Shown: positions 49,307 to 58,463 of the stretch, in pieces
How positions within the stretch are numbered: the first letter of the stretch is position 1
How the letters are laid out: every line of letters starts with the position of its first letter
Assembly (NCBI RefSeq): GCF_000308055.1
Contig: NZ_CAGY01000007.1
Span: 1 to 64,000, forward strand
Direction: 5' to 3'
Length of the DNA: 64,000 nt
Origin: Actinomyces sp. ph3
Lineage (GTDB): Bacteria; Actinomycetota; Actinomycetes; Actinomycetales; Actinomycetaceae
Position numbers and translations under genes: made by a program
The notes under the pieces: model-generated
What the model was told of the DNA's origin: nothing
Database searches by the model: none
The model's input: the letters and a program-made list of their open reading frames with translations, nothing else

Positions 49307-50196
49307 AGTGCCTCTTTCCTTCGTCCCGTCCGAATCTGGATCAGGGACAAAACCATAATGACTGCCAAGAAGGCGAAGCTCATGGCAGACGCATAGCCCA
49401 AGTTTCCACTCTGGAAGGTCTCACGGTAGACCTGGTAGACGTACAAGCTCGTGGCGTTTCCGGGCCCACCATTGGTCACCAAGTACGGTAGGCCAAATTG
49501 CTGGAGGGTTGAAATCATTCCGACCAGACCGACAAAGAGTGTCGTCGGGGCAAGGAGTGGAAGGGTCAAGGACCAGAAACGCTTCCAAGGGGATGCACCA
49601 TCGAGGCGCGCGGCCTCGTAAATCTGAGGATCGATGCCCTGCAAGCCAGCCAGGAAAAGAAGCATGAAGTAGCCGGCTTCTTGCCACACGGTAATCCCAA
49701 CGAGTGTTGCCAGCGGCGCGGTGGTGAGCCACTGCTGGGTGGGAAGGTGCAGGCTTGAGAGCACCGAGTTCAAGATACCCGTCGTCGGGTCCAAGATATT
49801 GCGCCACATCAAGCCAACGATGGCCACCGAGGTCATATATGGGGTCAGGATCATCGTGCGCGCAAGAGTGCGCCCACGGAATTTCTGGTTGAGGATGAGA
49901 GCAAGGAGCAAGCCCACGCACGCGCCCAAAATCAGTGCCGAGGCCGCGTAGATCAGGGTGATTCCGAAGGCGTGTTGGACTTCGGGGTCACGAATGATCG
50001 AGGAATAGTTCTTCCATCCCACGGGGCGCAGCGTTGTAAAGCCGCGCGTAAAGGATAGCTGAAATTCCTGGATCAGCGGCCAGAACATGAAGAGAACGAA
50101 GTAGATGACCGCGGGGGTCAGGAAGAGATACGCGGTACGCGCTTGGCGTGCGCGCATCCCTCCCCGACGCCCCCGGCTCCGAGACGAGACGGACAT
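49303..50196 (-). CDS. Carbohydrate ABC transporter permease (CUT1, MalF type)
   Basis: A 297-residue membrane protein with six segments. The EAA loop is YEAARLDGASPWKRFWSLTLPLLAP. The start has a basic N-terminus (RSRGRRGGMRARQ) that sets inside orientation. It follows the binding-protein gene by 3 bases and overlaps the next permease by 4, so the two are made together. Confidence 0.94.
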   Translation of the reverse strand: MSVSSRSRGRRGGMRARQARTAYLFLTPAVIYFVLFMFWPLIQEFQLSFTRGFTTLRPVGWKNYSSIIRDPEVQHAFGITLIYAASALILGACVGLLLALILNQKFRGRTLARTMILTPYMTSVAIVGLMWRNILDPTTGILNSVLSSLHLPTQQWLTTAPLATLVGITVWQEAGYFMLLFLAGLQGIDPQIYEAARLDGASPWKRFWSLTLPLLAPTTLFVGLVGMISTLQQFGLPYLVTNGGPGNATSLYVYQVYRETFQSGNLGYASAMSFAFLAVIMVLSLIQIRTGRRKEAL

Positions 50197-50199
50197 GAG

Positions 50200-51525
50200 T
50201 TACTGCTTCAGGAGTCCCGCAACTGTGGTCTCGTAGGTCTGGACCTGAGCAGCCGGGTCCTTTCCATTGAGGATGATCTCTTCGTACATCACCTTGCGGG
50301 CGTCCGAGATCTTCGCGGCGTTTTCGTTACCCCAGAATGCCTTGTCGGGGGTCGCGGCAAATTCACGCGACTTAGCGACGACCGAGAGAATCGGATCGTT
50401 CTTGACAACGTCAGAGTTCGCCCAGGACTTACGCGACATTGCCATTCCGGTCTCAGCGGTGACGGCTTCTTGGACCTTGAGGCTGGTCATGTCCTTGATG
50501 AGCTGCCATGCGAGCTCTGCGTTCTGTGACTTCGAGGGGATCATCATGCCCGAGCCAGCCAGGTAGGTCTTCTGGACATCGCCCTTGAGGGGTTCACCAA
50601 CGGTCAGCGGGAAGTTCGGGTCTTCCTTGCGCACTGCTGAGATATCCCAGGGGCCGGTGAGAATGAAGCCTGCTCGCTTGGAGGTGAAGACCTTACGCGG
50701 TGCAGCGTAGTCATTCGAGGCGACAGGAACCGGGGCCAGCTTGTCCTTGTAGATCAGGTCGTGCTGGAACTGCATGGCTTCGGTTGCCTTGGCTGCGGGA
50801 GTCATGGGCTCGTTACCGTCCTTGGTGAAGGTGACTCCAGCCTGCATGAGGAAGGGGACGGTGTAGGAGGCGTCGTTGTTGAGTGCCAGACCATACTCAA
50901 CGCCGGATTCCTGGATCTTCTTGGAGGCTTCACGCAGTTCAGCCCAAGTCTTAGGCATGGTCACGCCTGCCTTGTCCATCATTTCCTTGTTACCGAAGAC
51001 GAGGCCGCCCATGGTCACGTGGAGAGGAATGCCGTAGGTCTTGCCGTCGGCTTGACGGTTTGCAAGGCCAGATTCGACGAAGTCATCGAGGAATCCGGAT
51101 TCCTTCTGGAGGAAGGGATCGAGGGACATGATATTGCCGTCTGCGCCCCAGCGAGTGGACCACCAGCCGCCGTTTTCTTCGACGAGGTCAGGGGTCTGGC
51201 CGGATAGGAAGTCAGCGGTGAGCTTTTGCTGCAGGTCGCCCCACTGGTAGTACTGGACGTTGATCTTGACGTTGTGCTCCTTCTCGAAAGCCGCGAAGGT
51301 GTCGGTGTAGGCCTTGTAATCGCGGCCAGCCGACATGTAGATCAGGATTTCCTTACCAGTGCGATCGCCCTGGATTCCCAGCGACTGCGAGGATTCGCTC
51401 GAGGAACCAGAGGACTGTTGTCCAACTCCACCGGGAGTTGAGCACGCGGCAAGAGAAGCGGCCATGGCAAAAGCCGCGCATACCGACAGAGTGCGGCTGA
51501 GCCGCTTAGAAGAGCTGTGTCGCAT
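50200..51525 (-). CDS. Carbohydrate ABC transporter solute-binding lipoprotein
   Basis: A 441-residue lipoprotein. The signal peptide ends in the lipobox LAACSTPGG (Cys at about 28), then a Ser-rich linker and a family-1 binding domain (EILIYMSAGRDYKAYTDTFAAFEKEH, NGGWWSTRWG, GPWDISAVR). It captures an oligosaccharide outside the cell. The presence of a sulfatase in the same operon suggests a sulfated ligand, which is inference. It is 27 bases after lacI. Confidence 0.93.
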   Translation of the reverse strand: MRHSSSKRLSRTLSVCAAFAMAASLAACSTPGGVGQQSSGSSSESSQSLGIQGDRTGKEILIYMSAGRDYKAYTDTFAAFEKEHNVKINVQYYQWGDLQQKLTADFLSGQTPDLVEENGGWWSTRWGADGNIMSLDPFLQKESGFLDDFVESGLANRQADGKTYGIPLHVTMGGLVFGNKEMMDKAGVTMPKTWAELREASKKIQESGVEYGLALNNDASYTVPFLMQAGVTFTKDGNEPMTPAAKATEAMQFQHDLIYKDKLAPVPVASNDYAAPRKVFTSKRAGFILTGPWDISAVRKEDPNFPLTVGEPLKGDVQKTYLAGSGMMIPSKSQNAELAWQLIKDMTSLKVQEAVTAETGMAMSRKSWANSDVVKNDPILSVVAKSREFAATPDKAFWGNENAAKISDARKVMYEEIILNGKDPAAQVQTYETTVAGLLKQ

Positions 51526-51552
51526 CGTTGCGCTCCTTATGTTCTTTCTCGT

Positions 51553-52557
51553 TTAGTGCGTTGTCCCTCGGGGCATGTAGTGCCACCGAAGGGTCAGCGT
51601 TGTCGACTCCGGTTCTTCACCGCTGAGTGTGGACAGTAAGGTCACCGCACTATCCAGGTCTTGGTTGTCGAGGCCGATTGTGGACAGCGCGGGGTGAAGG
51701 TCGCCGCCATCGACGGAGGCGCCTGTGCCGATGATTTGGAGGTCATCGGGGATCGCGATTCCGCATTGAGTTGCTGCAAGGACTGCGCCAATGGCAACTC
51801 GATCAGAATCGCAATACACCGCATCGGGAAGGGGATCTCGACCGGTGAAAATCGTGGTGGCGCACTGGAAAGCGGAGGGGATGCTCCCCTCTGTGTACGC
51901 CAAAATTTCAGGGGTGCCCAGGTGTGAATCGCTGAGGAATTTGGTGTATGCGTGCCAGCGCGGTTCGTTTTCAAGTTCGTCGGCGCTACGGCGCTGGGTG
52001 AGGTAGGCGATCTTCTTCGCTCCTCCCTCGACGAGGCCACTGAGAGCCTGCGTAATCCCCGAGGTTTCGTCAATGGTCACCCCGATGTAGGAGGGGTTTG
52101 GCGCGAGGGTACCAAAGATCATGGTGGGGATTGGCGGGGTTGGGAGGAGATCCATGAGGACTTTGGCGCTGGCGGGATTGCAGGCGAGGCAGGCAGTGTC
52201 GTAGAGACCGCACGACAGGGCGTTGACGATCTGTTGTTCTTCGCCGATGCGAACTGGGATCGACACTAGGTGGAGGTTTTCTTCTTCGAGGCGCGCACTC
52301 GCATGTAGTTGGAATCGCTCGACGAAGCGGTCCATGGGAGGGGTGTAGAAGAAGCAAATCGTGCGCGTGGCACCGGATTTCAGGGAGGAGCCAAGGATTG
52401 AACGAGTGTAGCCAAGGCTTCGAGCGGCCTCGTGAACCTTCTTCTGGGTTGCGGAAGTGAACGCGTCTGCGCGACTACCGCTGAGGATGAGTGAAGCGGT
52501 AGTCGGTGAAACTCCAGCGTTTCGTGCAACGTCGACAAGTCGGACCCGTGAGGCCAT
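51553..52557 (-). CDS. LacI-family transcriptional regulator
   Basis: A 334-residue repressor. The N-terminal helix-turn-helix and hinge (VRLVDVARNAGVSPTTASLILSG, then RSLGYTRS) precede a periplasmic-binding-like sensor domain. It heads the operon with the importer and sulfatase, so it likely represses its own unit and senses the imported sugar or a breakdown product. The twin operator and promoter just upstream support autoregulation. The predicted transcript begins at or near its ATG (leaderless). Confidence 0.95.
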   Translation of the reverse strand: MASRVRLVDVARNAGVSPTTASLILSGSRADAFTSATQKKVHEAARSLGYTRSILGSSLKSGATRTICFFYTPPMDRFVERFQLHASARLEEENLHLVSIPVRIGEEQQIVNALSCGLYDTACLACNPASAKVLMDLLPTPPIPTMIFGTLAPNPSYIGVTIDETSGITQALSGLVEGGAKKIAYLTQRRSADELENEPRWHAYTKFLSDSHLGTPEILAYTEGSIPSAFQCATTIFTGRDPLPDAVYCDSDRVAIGAVLAATQCGIAIPDDLQIIGTGASVDGGDLHPALSTIGLDNQDLDSAVTLLSTLSGEEPESTTLTLRWHYMPRGTTH

Positions 52558-52563
52558 GTCGAT

Positions 52564-52592
52564 ACTGTAGCGTGCGACACAAGGGGAGTTAA
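52564..52592 (-). promoter_or_regulatory. Promoter of the lacI-transporter-sulfatase operon (leaderless)
   Basis: On the minus strand TTAACT (52592-52587), a 17-base spacer and TACAGT (52569-52564) match vegetative promoter boxes. The expected start point, about 7 bases after the -10 box, falls on the ATG at 52557, so lacI is probably read from a leaderless message. The -35 box overlaps operator site 1 by two bases. Confidence 0.55.
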
Positions 52593-52614
52593 AACGTTTT
52601 CATAAAACGTTATA
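52590..52614. promoter_or_regulatory. Twin LacI-type operators
   Basis: Two similar CG-centred palindromes lie in tandem: AAAACGTTTT at 52591-52600 (perfect) and TAAAACGTTATA at 52603-52614 (near-perfect), with centres about one helical turn apart (roughly 13 bases). AACGTT cores are typical of LacI-family sites. They overlap the -35 box of the lacI promoter. The downstream + gene at 52711 could also be affected. Confidence 0.7.
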
Positions 52615-52710
52615 AATCTGTTACTTGGCACACAGTGAGGCCTTTTCTGCATGGATACAGATTGATAGAATTCCTCATATCTCAAAGGCAAAGCCCAAAG
52701 GAGGGCACTC

Positions 52711-52959
52711 ATGGGTATATGGATTGGGGATGCACGCAAGTTCGAAGAGCTGCGCGAAGAAAATGAGCGCTTGAAGGAGCGAGTCGCACATCTCGAACGA
52801 CTCTTAAAAGCCTCCGGAGAAGCCATCGATCTAGCACTGAGTCCATCCGAACGCGCACTGGTGCTAGATGGACGCAAGCTCGAGGCCGTCAAGGCCTACA
52901 GAGATCGCACCGGCGTTGGCCTAAAGACCGCAAAAGAAGCTGTCGACGCGGTTCAATAA
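52711..52959 (+). CDS. Coiled-coil protein with ribosomal L7/L12 C-terminal-like domain
   Basis: An 82-residue protein. Residues 8-38 form a charged coiled coil (KFEELREENERLKERVAHLERLL). Residues 55-82 (KLEAVKAYRDRTGVGLKTAKEAVDAV) match the EF-binding helix pair of the L7/L12 C-terminal domain, whose usual form is K-x-x-VIK-x-VRE-x-TGLGLKEAK-x-x-V. The L12 N-terminal dimer domain is replaced. It might bind translation factors or be a stand-alone fold. GGAGG lies 8 bases upstream of the ATG. It has its own transcript, ended by the hairpin at 53022. Confidence 0.75.
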   Translation: MGIWIGDARKFEELREENERLKERVAHLERLLKASGEAIDLALSPSERALVLDGRKLEAVKAYRDRTGVGLKTAKEAVDAVQ

Positions 52960-53021
52960 CGCACCTGTAATGAGGCGCACTATCGATTGGCGCTGAGCAC
53001 CACTCACGATCACAGTACAAA

Positions 53022-53053
53022 GGGGTTGGCCACACATCTGTGTGGCCCACCCC
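53022..53053. terminator. Bidirectional terminator between L7/L12-like gene and ileS
   Basis: A long stem with one mismatch (53022-53036 with 53039-53053; inner pairs open to form the loop) lies between convergent genes. There is little T-run on either side. It closes both transcripts or protects their 3' ends. Confidence 0.65.
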
Positions 53054-53074
53054 GCTGCTTTATAGCACTCAGAC

Positions 53075-56000
53075 TCAGTGCTTGGAGACGCTCACAGCCA
53101 GCTTGTCGCCGGCCTCAACCGACACGGACAATGCCAGAGTCTCGGAGGCAATCATGTCCTTCCAAGTCTCGACATCACTCACGTGATCAGCGGGAACCGT
53201 CAGCGTCAGGTCGATGCGGTCTGCAATGTGCAGGCCGGCGTTCTTACGCTCATCCTGAACCGCGCGCACGACGTCGCGGGCATAGCCCTCGGCCTCGAGC
53301 TCAGGGGTCAGCTCCGTATCGAGAACCACGAAGGTACCCGACGGCAGCACGTCCGCGACCTGGCCCTCGGCCGCGTCCACGGAGGTAGACACGGAGAACA
53401 TGTCGCCCGTGAGCACCAGCGGCTTCCCATCCAGCTCAACAGAAGCGAAACGGCACTCACCGTCCACAACCTCCCACTCACCGGACTTCTGAGCCTTGAA
53501 CAGCTGGCTGGTGAGCTTACGGAAAGCCGGATCGAAGGCACGCGGGTTGAGCGAAAGCTCGGTGCGAACGCTCAGGCCCGATGTCTCCGGAGAAGCGAAC
53601 ACCACAGACTTGACGTTGACCTCGGAAGCGATGAGATCCGCGAAGGGCTCCAGCTCCTTGTGGTGCTCAGAGACAACCTGCAAGGAAGCCAAAGGCTGAC
53701 GCACGCGCAGCTGGCGGGTCTTACGCAGGGCGTGAGCAGCGGAGACTACGGAACGAACCTCGTCCATGGCCTCGACAAGCGCAGAGTCAGCCACGGCCTC
53801 GGAAATCACGGGGAAGTCCACCAAGTGCACGGATTCCCCACCCGTCAGGCCGCGCCAGATCTCCTCTGAAAGCAGCGGCAGCAAGGGGGCTGCCAGCTCC
53901 ATGAGGGTCACCAAAGCGGTGTAGAGGGCATCGAATGCAGCACCGTCTTCGTCCCAGAAACGCTGGCGCTGAGTACGCACGTACCAGTTCGTCAGCACAT
54001 CCAGGTAGTCACGGATCGCGTCACAGGCACCGGCAACGTCATAGGCGTCCAATGCGCCTCGAACGTCCTCAGCCAAGGAGCGCGTGTGAGCGAGCAGGTA
54101 GCGATCCATCTGAGGCAGAGCATCGACAACTGCCTGATCCGATAGGTCAAGGCGCTTGGCCTCGTAGCCCGCTCCCCCGTTGCACGCACCGGCGTACAGG
54201 GTAAAGAAGTAGTAGGTGTTCCAAATGGGCAGGAGCACCTGGCGAACCGTATCGCGGATCGACTCTTCCTTAACCATGAGGTTTCCGCCACGCACGACCG
54301 GGCTGGACATGAGGAACCAACGCATGGCATCGGAACCATACTTGTTGAAGACCTCGGCCACGTCCGGGTAGTTACGCAAGGACTTACTCATCTTCAGACC
54401 GTCGTCGCCCAGAACAATACCGTGGGAGACACAGGAGCGGAACGCCGGGCGATCAAAGAGTGCGGTCGCAAGGACGTGCAGCGTGTAGAACCAGCCACGC
54501 GTCTGACCGATGTACTCGACGATGAAGTCGCCCGGGTAGTGGTTTTCGAACCACTCCTGGTTCTCGAAGGGGTAGTGAACCTGCGCGAAGGGCATCGAGC
54601 CGGACTCAAACCAGCAGTCGAAGACGTCGGAAATACGGCGCATCGTCGACTTACCTGTCGGGTCGTCCGGGTTCGGGCGGGTGAGCTGATCAATGAAGGG
54701 ACGGTGGAAGTCCGTGACCTTCACGCCGAAATCAGCTTCCAGCTCTGCAACCGAGCCGTAAACATCGGTACGCGGGTATTGCGGATCGTCCGATACCCAC
54801 ACGGGGATCGGCGCACCCCAGAAGCGGTTACGCGAAATCGACCAGTCGCGAGCTCCCTCCAGCCACTTGCCGAAGATGCCATCCTTGATGTGCGCGGGAG
54901 TCCAGGTGATCTCTTGGTTGAGTTCAACCATACGGTCACGGATCTCGGTCACGCGCACGAACCACGAGGAGACGGCCTTGTACATGAGGGGCTTGCGGCA
55001 GCGCCAGCAGTGCGGGTAAGAGTGCACGTAGGACTTTTCGCGAACCAACACGGCGCGAATTTCGGGCGCGCGACGCGCGATCGGTCCGCCCTGCTCGCGC
55101 AGGTCGGCAACCACATAGCGGTTTGCATCGAAGATCTGCAAGCCCTTGTAGTCAGGGACCTCAGAAGTCAAAACGCCGCCTTCATCGACAGGCAAGACCA
55201 CACCGATTCCGTATTCCATGCAGGTCCACATATCGTCTTCACCGAATGCGGGAGCCTGGTGAACGAGGCCGGTACCATCCGTCGTCGTCACGTAGTCGGC
55301 AGCGATGATCGACCAACCGTTGGGGCCGGGCGCTGCGCCTTCTGCACGGTTTTCCGGAGTATCAAAGAAATCGTAGATCGGGTGGTAGTGAAGCCCCACC
55401 AGCTCCGAACCCTTGTACGAGGCCACAACCTGCGGGTCCTCGCCCAGTTCCTTGGCGTAAGCGGAAACCAGGTCTGCTGCAATCAGCACTCGCTCCCCTG
55501 CCAAGTTGCCCGCATGATCAGCAGCAACCTGAACCAGGACGTAGTCGATCTGCGGGCCAACAGCGATCGCCTCGTTCGAGGGAAGGGTCCACGGCGTAGT
55601 CGTCCAGATCAACGCCAGTTCGGGACGCTCAGAGTCTTCGCGCAGTTTCTTTTCCAGGCGCAGGCCGACGGTGACAGTGTTATCAGTACGATCCTGATAC
55701 ACATCGTCGTCCATCTTGAGCTCGTGGTTGCTCAAAGGAGTGCGATCGTGCCAGCAGTAGGGCAGAACGCGGTAGCCCTGATAGGCAAGGCCCTTGTCGT
55801 AGAGCTGCTTGAATGCCCACAAGACCGATTCCGTGTAGGACATATCCAAGGTCTTGTAGTCGTTATCGAAATCGACCCAACGGGCCTGACGAGTAACGTA
55901 CTCTTCCCATTCCTTTGTGTAGCGAAGCACGGAGGAGCGGCAGGCCGCGTTGAAGGCCTCGATACCGATTCCACCGGGACGCGTAATCTCGGTGACGTCT

Positions 56001-56350
56001 TCGATTCCCAGCTGACGCTGTGCTTCAAGCTCTGCGGGCAGACCGTGGGTATCCCAACCGAAACGGCGCTCAACGTGGTGTCCGAGCATGGTCTGGTAAC
56101 GACCGACAACGTCCTTGATGTAGCCGGTCAGCAGGTGACCGTAGTGCGGGAGGCCGTTTGCAAAAGGCGGGCCGTCGTAGAACACGAATTCGTTCTGACC
56201 GCCCTTACCGGCGGGACGGCGAGTAATGGATTTACGGAAGGTGTCATCAGCGGCCCAGAAAGCCAGGGTCTGTCCTTCCATCTGAGGGAAGGACGGGCTT
56301 GGATCCACTTGCTCATCGCGATGGCGCGGGTAGAAGCCGTGCTTCGTCAT
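53075..56350 (-). CDS. ileS: Isoleucyl-tRNA synthetase (long form)
   Basis: About 1091 residues from the ATG at 56350. It charges tRNA-Ile and edits valine. The class I HIGH motif appears as [11 protein letters not shown], the KMSKS motif as [10 protein letters not shown]. The catalytic domain, CP1 editing domain, helical anticodon domain and a C-terminal extension (ends at [10 protein letters not shown]) match the actinobacterial/eukaryotic-like long IleRS class, which is often mupirocin tolerant (family knowledge). A T-box controls it. Confidence 0.96.
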   Translation of the reverse strand: MTKHGFYPRHRDEQVDPSPSFPQMEGQTLAFWAADDTFRKSITRRPAGKGGQNEFVFYDGPPFANGLPHYGHLLTGYIKDVVGRYQTMLGHHVERRFGWDTHGLPAELEAQRQLGIEDVTEITRPGGIGIEAFNAACRSSVLRYTKEWEEYVTRQARWVDFDNDYKTLDMSYTESVLWAFKQLYDKGLAYQGYRVLPYCWHDRTPLSNHELKMDDDVYQDRTDNTVTVGLRLEKKLREDSERPELALIWTTTPWTLPSNEAIAVGPQIDYVLVQVAADHAGNLAGERVLIAADLVSAYAKELGEDPQVVASYKGSELVGLHYHPIYDFFDTPENRAEGAAPGPNGWSIIAADYVTTTDGTGLVHQAPAFGEDDMWTCMEYGIGVVLPVDEGGVLTSEVPDYKGLQIFDANRYVVADLREQGGPIARRAPEIRAVLVREKSYVHSYPHCWRCRKPLMYKAVSSWFVRVTEIRDRMVELNQEITWTPAHIKDGIFGKWLEGARDWSISRNRFWGAPIPVWVSDDPQYPRTDVYGSVAELEADFGVKVTDFHRPFIDQLTRPNPDDPTGKSTMRRISDVFDCWFESGSMPFAQVHYPFENQEWFENHYPGDFIVEYIGQTRGWFYTLHVLATALFDRPAFRSCVSHGIVLGDDGLKMSKSLRNYPDVAEVFNKYGSDAMRWFLMSSPVVRGGNLMVKEESIRDTVRQVLLPIWNTYYFFTLYAGACNGGAGYEAKRLDLSDQAVVDALPQMDRYLLAHTRSLAEDVRGALDAYDVAGACDAIRDYLDVLTNWYVRTQRQRFWDEDGAAFDALYTALVTLMELAAPLLPLLSEEIWRGLTGGESVHLVDFPVISEAVADSALVEAMDEVRSVVSAAHALRKTRQLRVRQPLASLQVVSEHHKELEPFADLIASEVNVKSVVFASPETSGLSVRTELSLNPRAFDPAFRKLTSQLFKAQKSGEWEVVDGECRFASVELDGKPLVLTGDMFSVSTSVDAAEGQVADVLPSGTFVVLDTELTPELEAEGYARDVVRAVQDERKNAGLHIADRIDLTLTVPADHVSDVETWKDMIASETLALSVSVEAGDKLAVSVSKH

Positions 56351-56354
56351 GTTT

Positions 56355-56545
56355 CGTCCTTGTGTCGCAGGTCCACAGGGACGAGGATCAGCGTTGCCGA
56401 TTCCCGCGGTACCACCCCGCTTGCTACGCGCTGCGTAGCCGCTCATTAACAGCTGTTACGGGCTTACCCGTTCGGTTCTACTAAGGCTTTCGCCCGTTCT
56501 TCCGAATGCTCCCCGGTGATTCCTACTGATGTAGCCGGATCAACG
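56355..56545 (-). promoter_or_regulatory. Isoleucine T-box riboswitch (actinobacterial, translational, ultrashort stem I)
   Basis: On the minus strand, ahead of ileS, the conserved T-box GGGTGGTACCGCG is at 56417-56405. Upstream, a short stem I is closed by CCGG/CCGG (56538-56513), whose loop side presents ATC (56520-56518) as isoleucine specifier, followed by CCGGGGAGC and TTCGGAAGAACGG as in actinobacterial ileS leaders. The SD (AAGGAC, about 8 bases before the ATG) is paired in a 10-bp hairpin (56355-56364 with 56374-56383), the sequestrator. Uncharged tRNA-Ile binding should free the SD. There is no terminator hairpin, so control is on translation. Confidence 0.9.
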
Positions 56546-56670
56546 CCTGTCCTAGTTTACGCAAAGCACGCTCCCAAGGCACTTCTATCTCGCCTCAAGC
56601 ACAAAAATGAGATCAGCATCGCGATAGAGTTAAGGGTGCATGCCCTACCACGCAACAAGGAAGAAGGCAC

Positions 56671-57684
56671 ATGGACATTTCCCGTCCCTCGACGGCTGTC
56701 ACAGCACTCGTATGCCTTGCTTTGGTGTGCGCCTACCGCTTCCAAGAGGCATTGACTGCTGCAGGTATTCCCATTTCCCGCATGATTGCAATCTTTTCGG
56801 GGATTACTCTTCAGTCCTTACCTTTCTTGGCGATCAGCTCCCTCATTGCCGCTGCGATCGAGGTTTTTCTTTCTCCTCGCCAACTTGCACGCCTCTTCCC
56901 ACGAGGCCGCGTTGCGGGTTGTGTCGTTGCTTTCTTCTATTCCGCGCTTCTTCCCGTCTGCGATTGTTCAACCGTTCCTCTTGTACGCACCCTGCTGCGC
57001 AGAGGCGTTCCTCCGCGCACTGTTTTCATCATTCTTTTTGCGGCGCCATCCATCAACCCGCTTGTCTTGTTTTCAACGTGGTACGCCTTTGGCCCGTCAC
57101 TGAAAGCGGTATCGCTCCGCGTGGCGGCAGCCGTCATCTGCACCACGTTAATTGCTACTTTGCTCAGCATCCGTATGCCATCCCTAAAAACCGTTTTGCG
57201 CCAGAGCGAGTCGGATGACTCCTGTGATTGTTCGGATGGATGCGGCGTTCACGCAGCACAGACTACGCGAGGACGCTTTTCTTCATTTTCTTCCGCGTCG
57301 GCCTCGGCCTTCCTACGCGTCGTGCCCTATATGCTCATTGGTGCCGCGCTTTCCAGCTTCATCCAGGGGCTTCTCCCTGCTGGGTTTATGACGGGACATA
57401 CTTCCTCATATGTCTCCATTGCCGTAGCGATGCTGATGGCTTTCATTCTTTCTCAGTGTTCATCATCAGATGCGATCGTCGCGCGGAGCATGACAAGTCT
57501 GCTTCCCCCAGGAGCGCTCATGACCTTCATGCTCATGGGCCCCATGCTTGATGTGAAGAACGTCTTCATGTTGTCAGCGGTTTTCTCGACGCGATTTACT
57601 CTTCGCATCTGCGCAACCATCACCGCTGTTGTTGCACTGGCAGGTTTTGTCTTGACCTGGTGGGGTTTGGGAGGTGCATTGTGA
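56671..57684 (+). CDS. YraQ/UPF0718-type (DUF318) permease
   Basis: A 337-residue membrane protein with about eight to ten segments. PVCDCSTVPLVRTLLRRGVPP (about 96-115), FAAPSINPLVLFSTWYAF and FILSQCSSSDAIVA are the conserved repeats of the permease family. A cytosolic or extracellular loop has a Cys cluster (C185, C187, C191, H194) fit for metal binding. The substrate is unknown; homologues link to metal or thiol export. AGGAAGAAGG precedes the ATG. It overlaps the TIGR03943 gene by 4 bases. Confidence 0.85.
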   Translation: MDISRPSTAVTALVCLALVCAYRFQEALTAAGIPISRMIAIFSGITLQSLPFLAISSLIAAAIEVFLSPRQLARLFPRGRVAGCVVAFFYSALLPVCDCSTVPLVRTLLRRGVPPRTVFIILFAAPSINPLVLFSTWYAFGPSLKAVSLRVAAAVICTTLIATLLSIRMPSLKTVLRQSESDDSCDCSDGCGVHAAQTTRGRFSSFSSASASAFLRVVPYMLIGAALSSFIQGLLPAGFMTGHTSSYVSIAVAMLMAFILSQCSSSDAIVARSMTSLLPPGALMTFMLMGPMLDVKNVFMLSAVFSTRFTLRICATITAVVALAGFVLTWWGLGGAL

Positions 57685-58412
57685 GGACACGCGCTTTGAT
57701 CTTTGTGCTCGCTGCGGCAAGCTTAGGCTTCCTCTTCTTTTCGAGGCGATGGGTCTATTTCTTCCCGCCTCGTTTCCTTCCGCTCATCATTTTCTTGTGT
57801 GTTGTCTTCATTGTGTGGGCCATCGTCGATCTTCTTGCACGCAGGCAGGAAAAACATACTCACCGCACACGCACGAATGCGGCATATCTTCTTATTCCAG
57901 TCGTTGCGTGGTCCTTGCCTTTTTCTCTGGCCCCCTCGAGTTTCCTTGGGTCAACGAGCTCCGCGAGTGCTATTTCACCAACGCCCATGCCTTCATCTTC
58001 AGATGTTTCTTCCGCAGCACAGTTCCACGCCGACCGTGTGATCGACACGAACAATTACTACGACAGCGTCATCGATATGGTGACTCACCCCGATCAGTGG
58101 GATGGCAAAACAATCGAGGTATCTGGCTTCGTTTTACCCAAAGACAAAGCCTCCTCGGAGGCAGGGATGCCGCCATTCGGTCCAGATGACAGCTTCGGTT
58201 TATCCCGGATGACCATGTGGTGCTGCGCAGCCGATGCTTACGCCTTGGGTTTTGCCGTGAATAACACAACCTCATTCGCGCCGCAGGCTGATCAATGGGT
58301 TCGCATCCAAGGAACCTTGGAAGTTCGCAATTCAAAAGCTCTCTATCTGAAAGCGACGAGCATTACTCCAATTAATCCGCCCGATACCCCCTTCGTCTAC
58401 GAAAAGAAGTAG
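57681..58412 (+). CDS. TIGR03943-type membrane partner of the permease
   Basis: A 243-residue protein from the GTG at 57681 (GTGA overlap with the permease stop; GGAGGT upstream). Two N-terminal membrane segments (about 5-20, 30-55) and another around 68-88 precede an extracellular domain with DSVIDMVTHPDQWDGKTIEVSGFV and MTMWCCAADAYALGF. The pair Cys-Cys is conserved in the family. TIGR03943 proteins are always next to DUF318 permeases and probably form one transporter. Confidence 0.85.
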   Translation: MRTRALIFVLAAASLGFLFFSRRWVYFFPPRFLPLIIFLCVVFIVWAIVDLLARRQEKHTHRTRTNAAYLLIPVVAWSLPFSLAPSSFLGSTSSASAISPTPMPSSSDVSSAAQFHADRVIDTNNYYDSVIDMVTHPDQWDGKTIEVSGFVLPKDKASSEAGMPPFGPDDSFGLSRMTMWCCAADAYALGFAVNNTTSFAPQADQWVRIQGTLEVRNSKALYLKATSITPINPPDTPFVYEKK

Positions 58413-58448
58413 GGGTGCCCAGACGCCATGGCGGCTACGAGCACCCCT
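58411..58448. terminator. Shared terminator of the permease pair and the Gly-rich protein gene
   Basis: An 8-bp perfect stem (58411-58418 with 58441-58448) encloses a second inner hairpin (agacgccatggcggct). It overlaps the stop of the TIGR03943 gene and lies 16 bases after the convergent gene's stop. It may act on both strands. Confidence 0.6.
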
Positions 58449-58463
58449 ACCCGGAGTTCCTCA

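Noticed and set aside
54422-56449. 675-codon open frame on the + strand opposite ileS
   Set aside because: It mirrors ileS codons in antisense, has no ribosome site or recognised domain, and covers the T-box. A GC-bias shadow.
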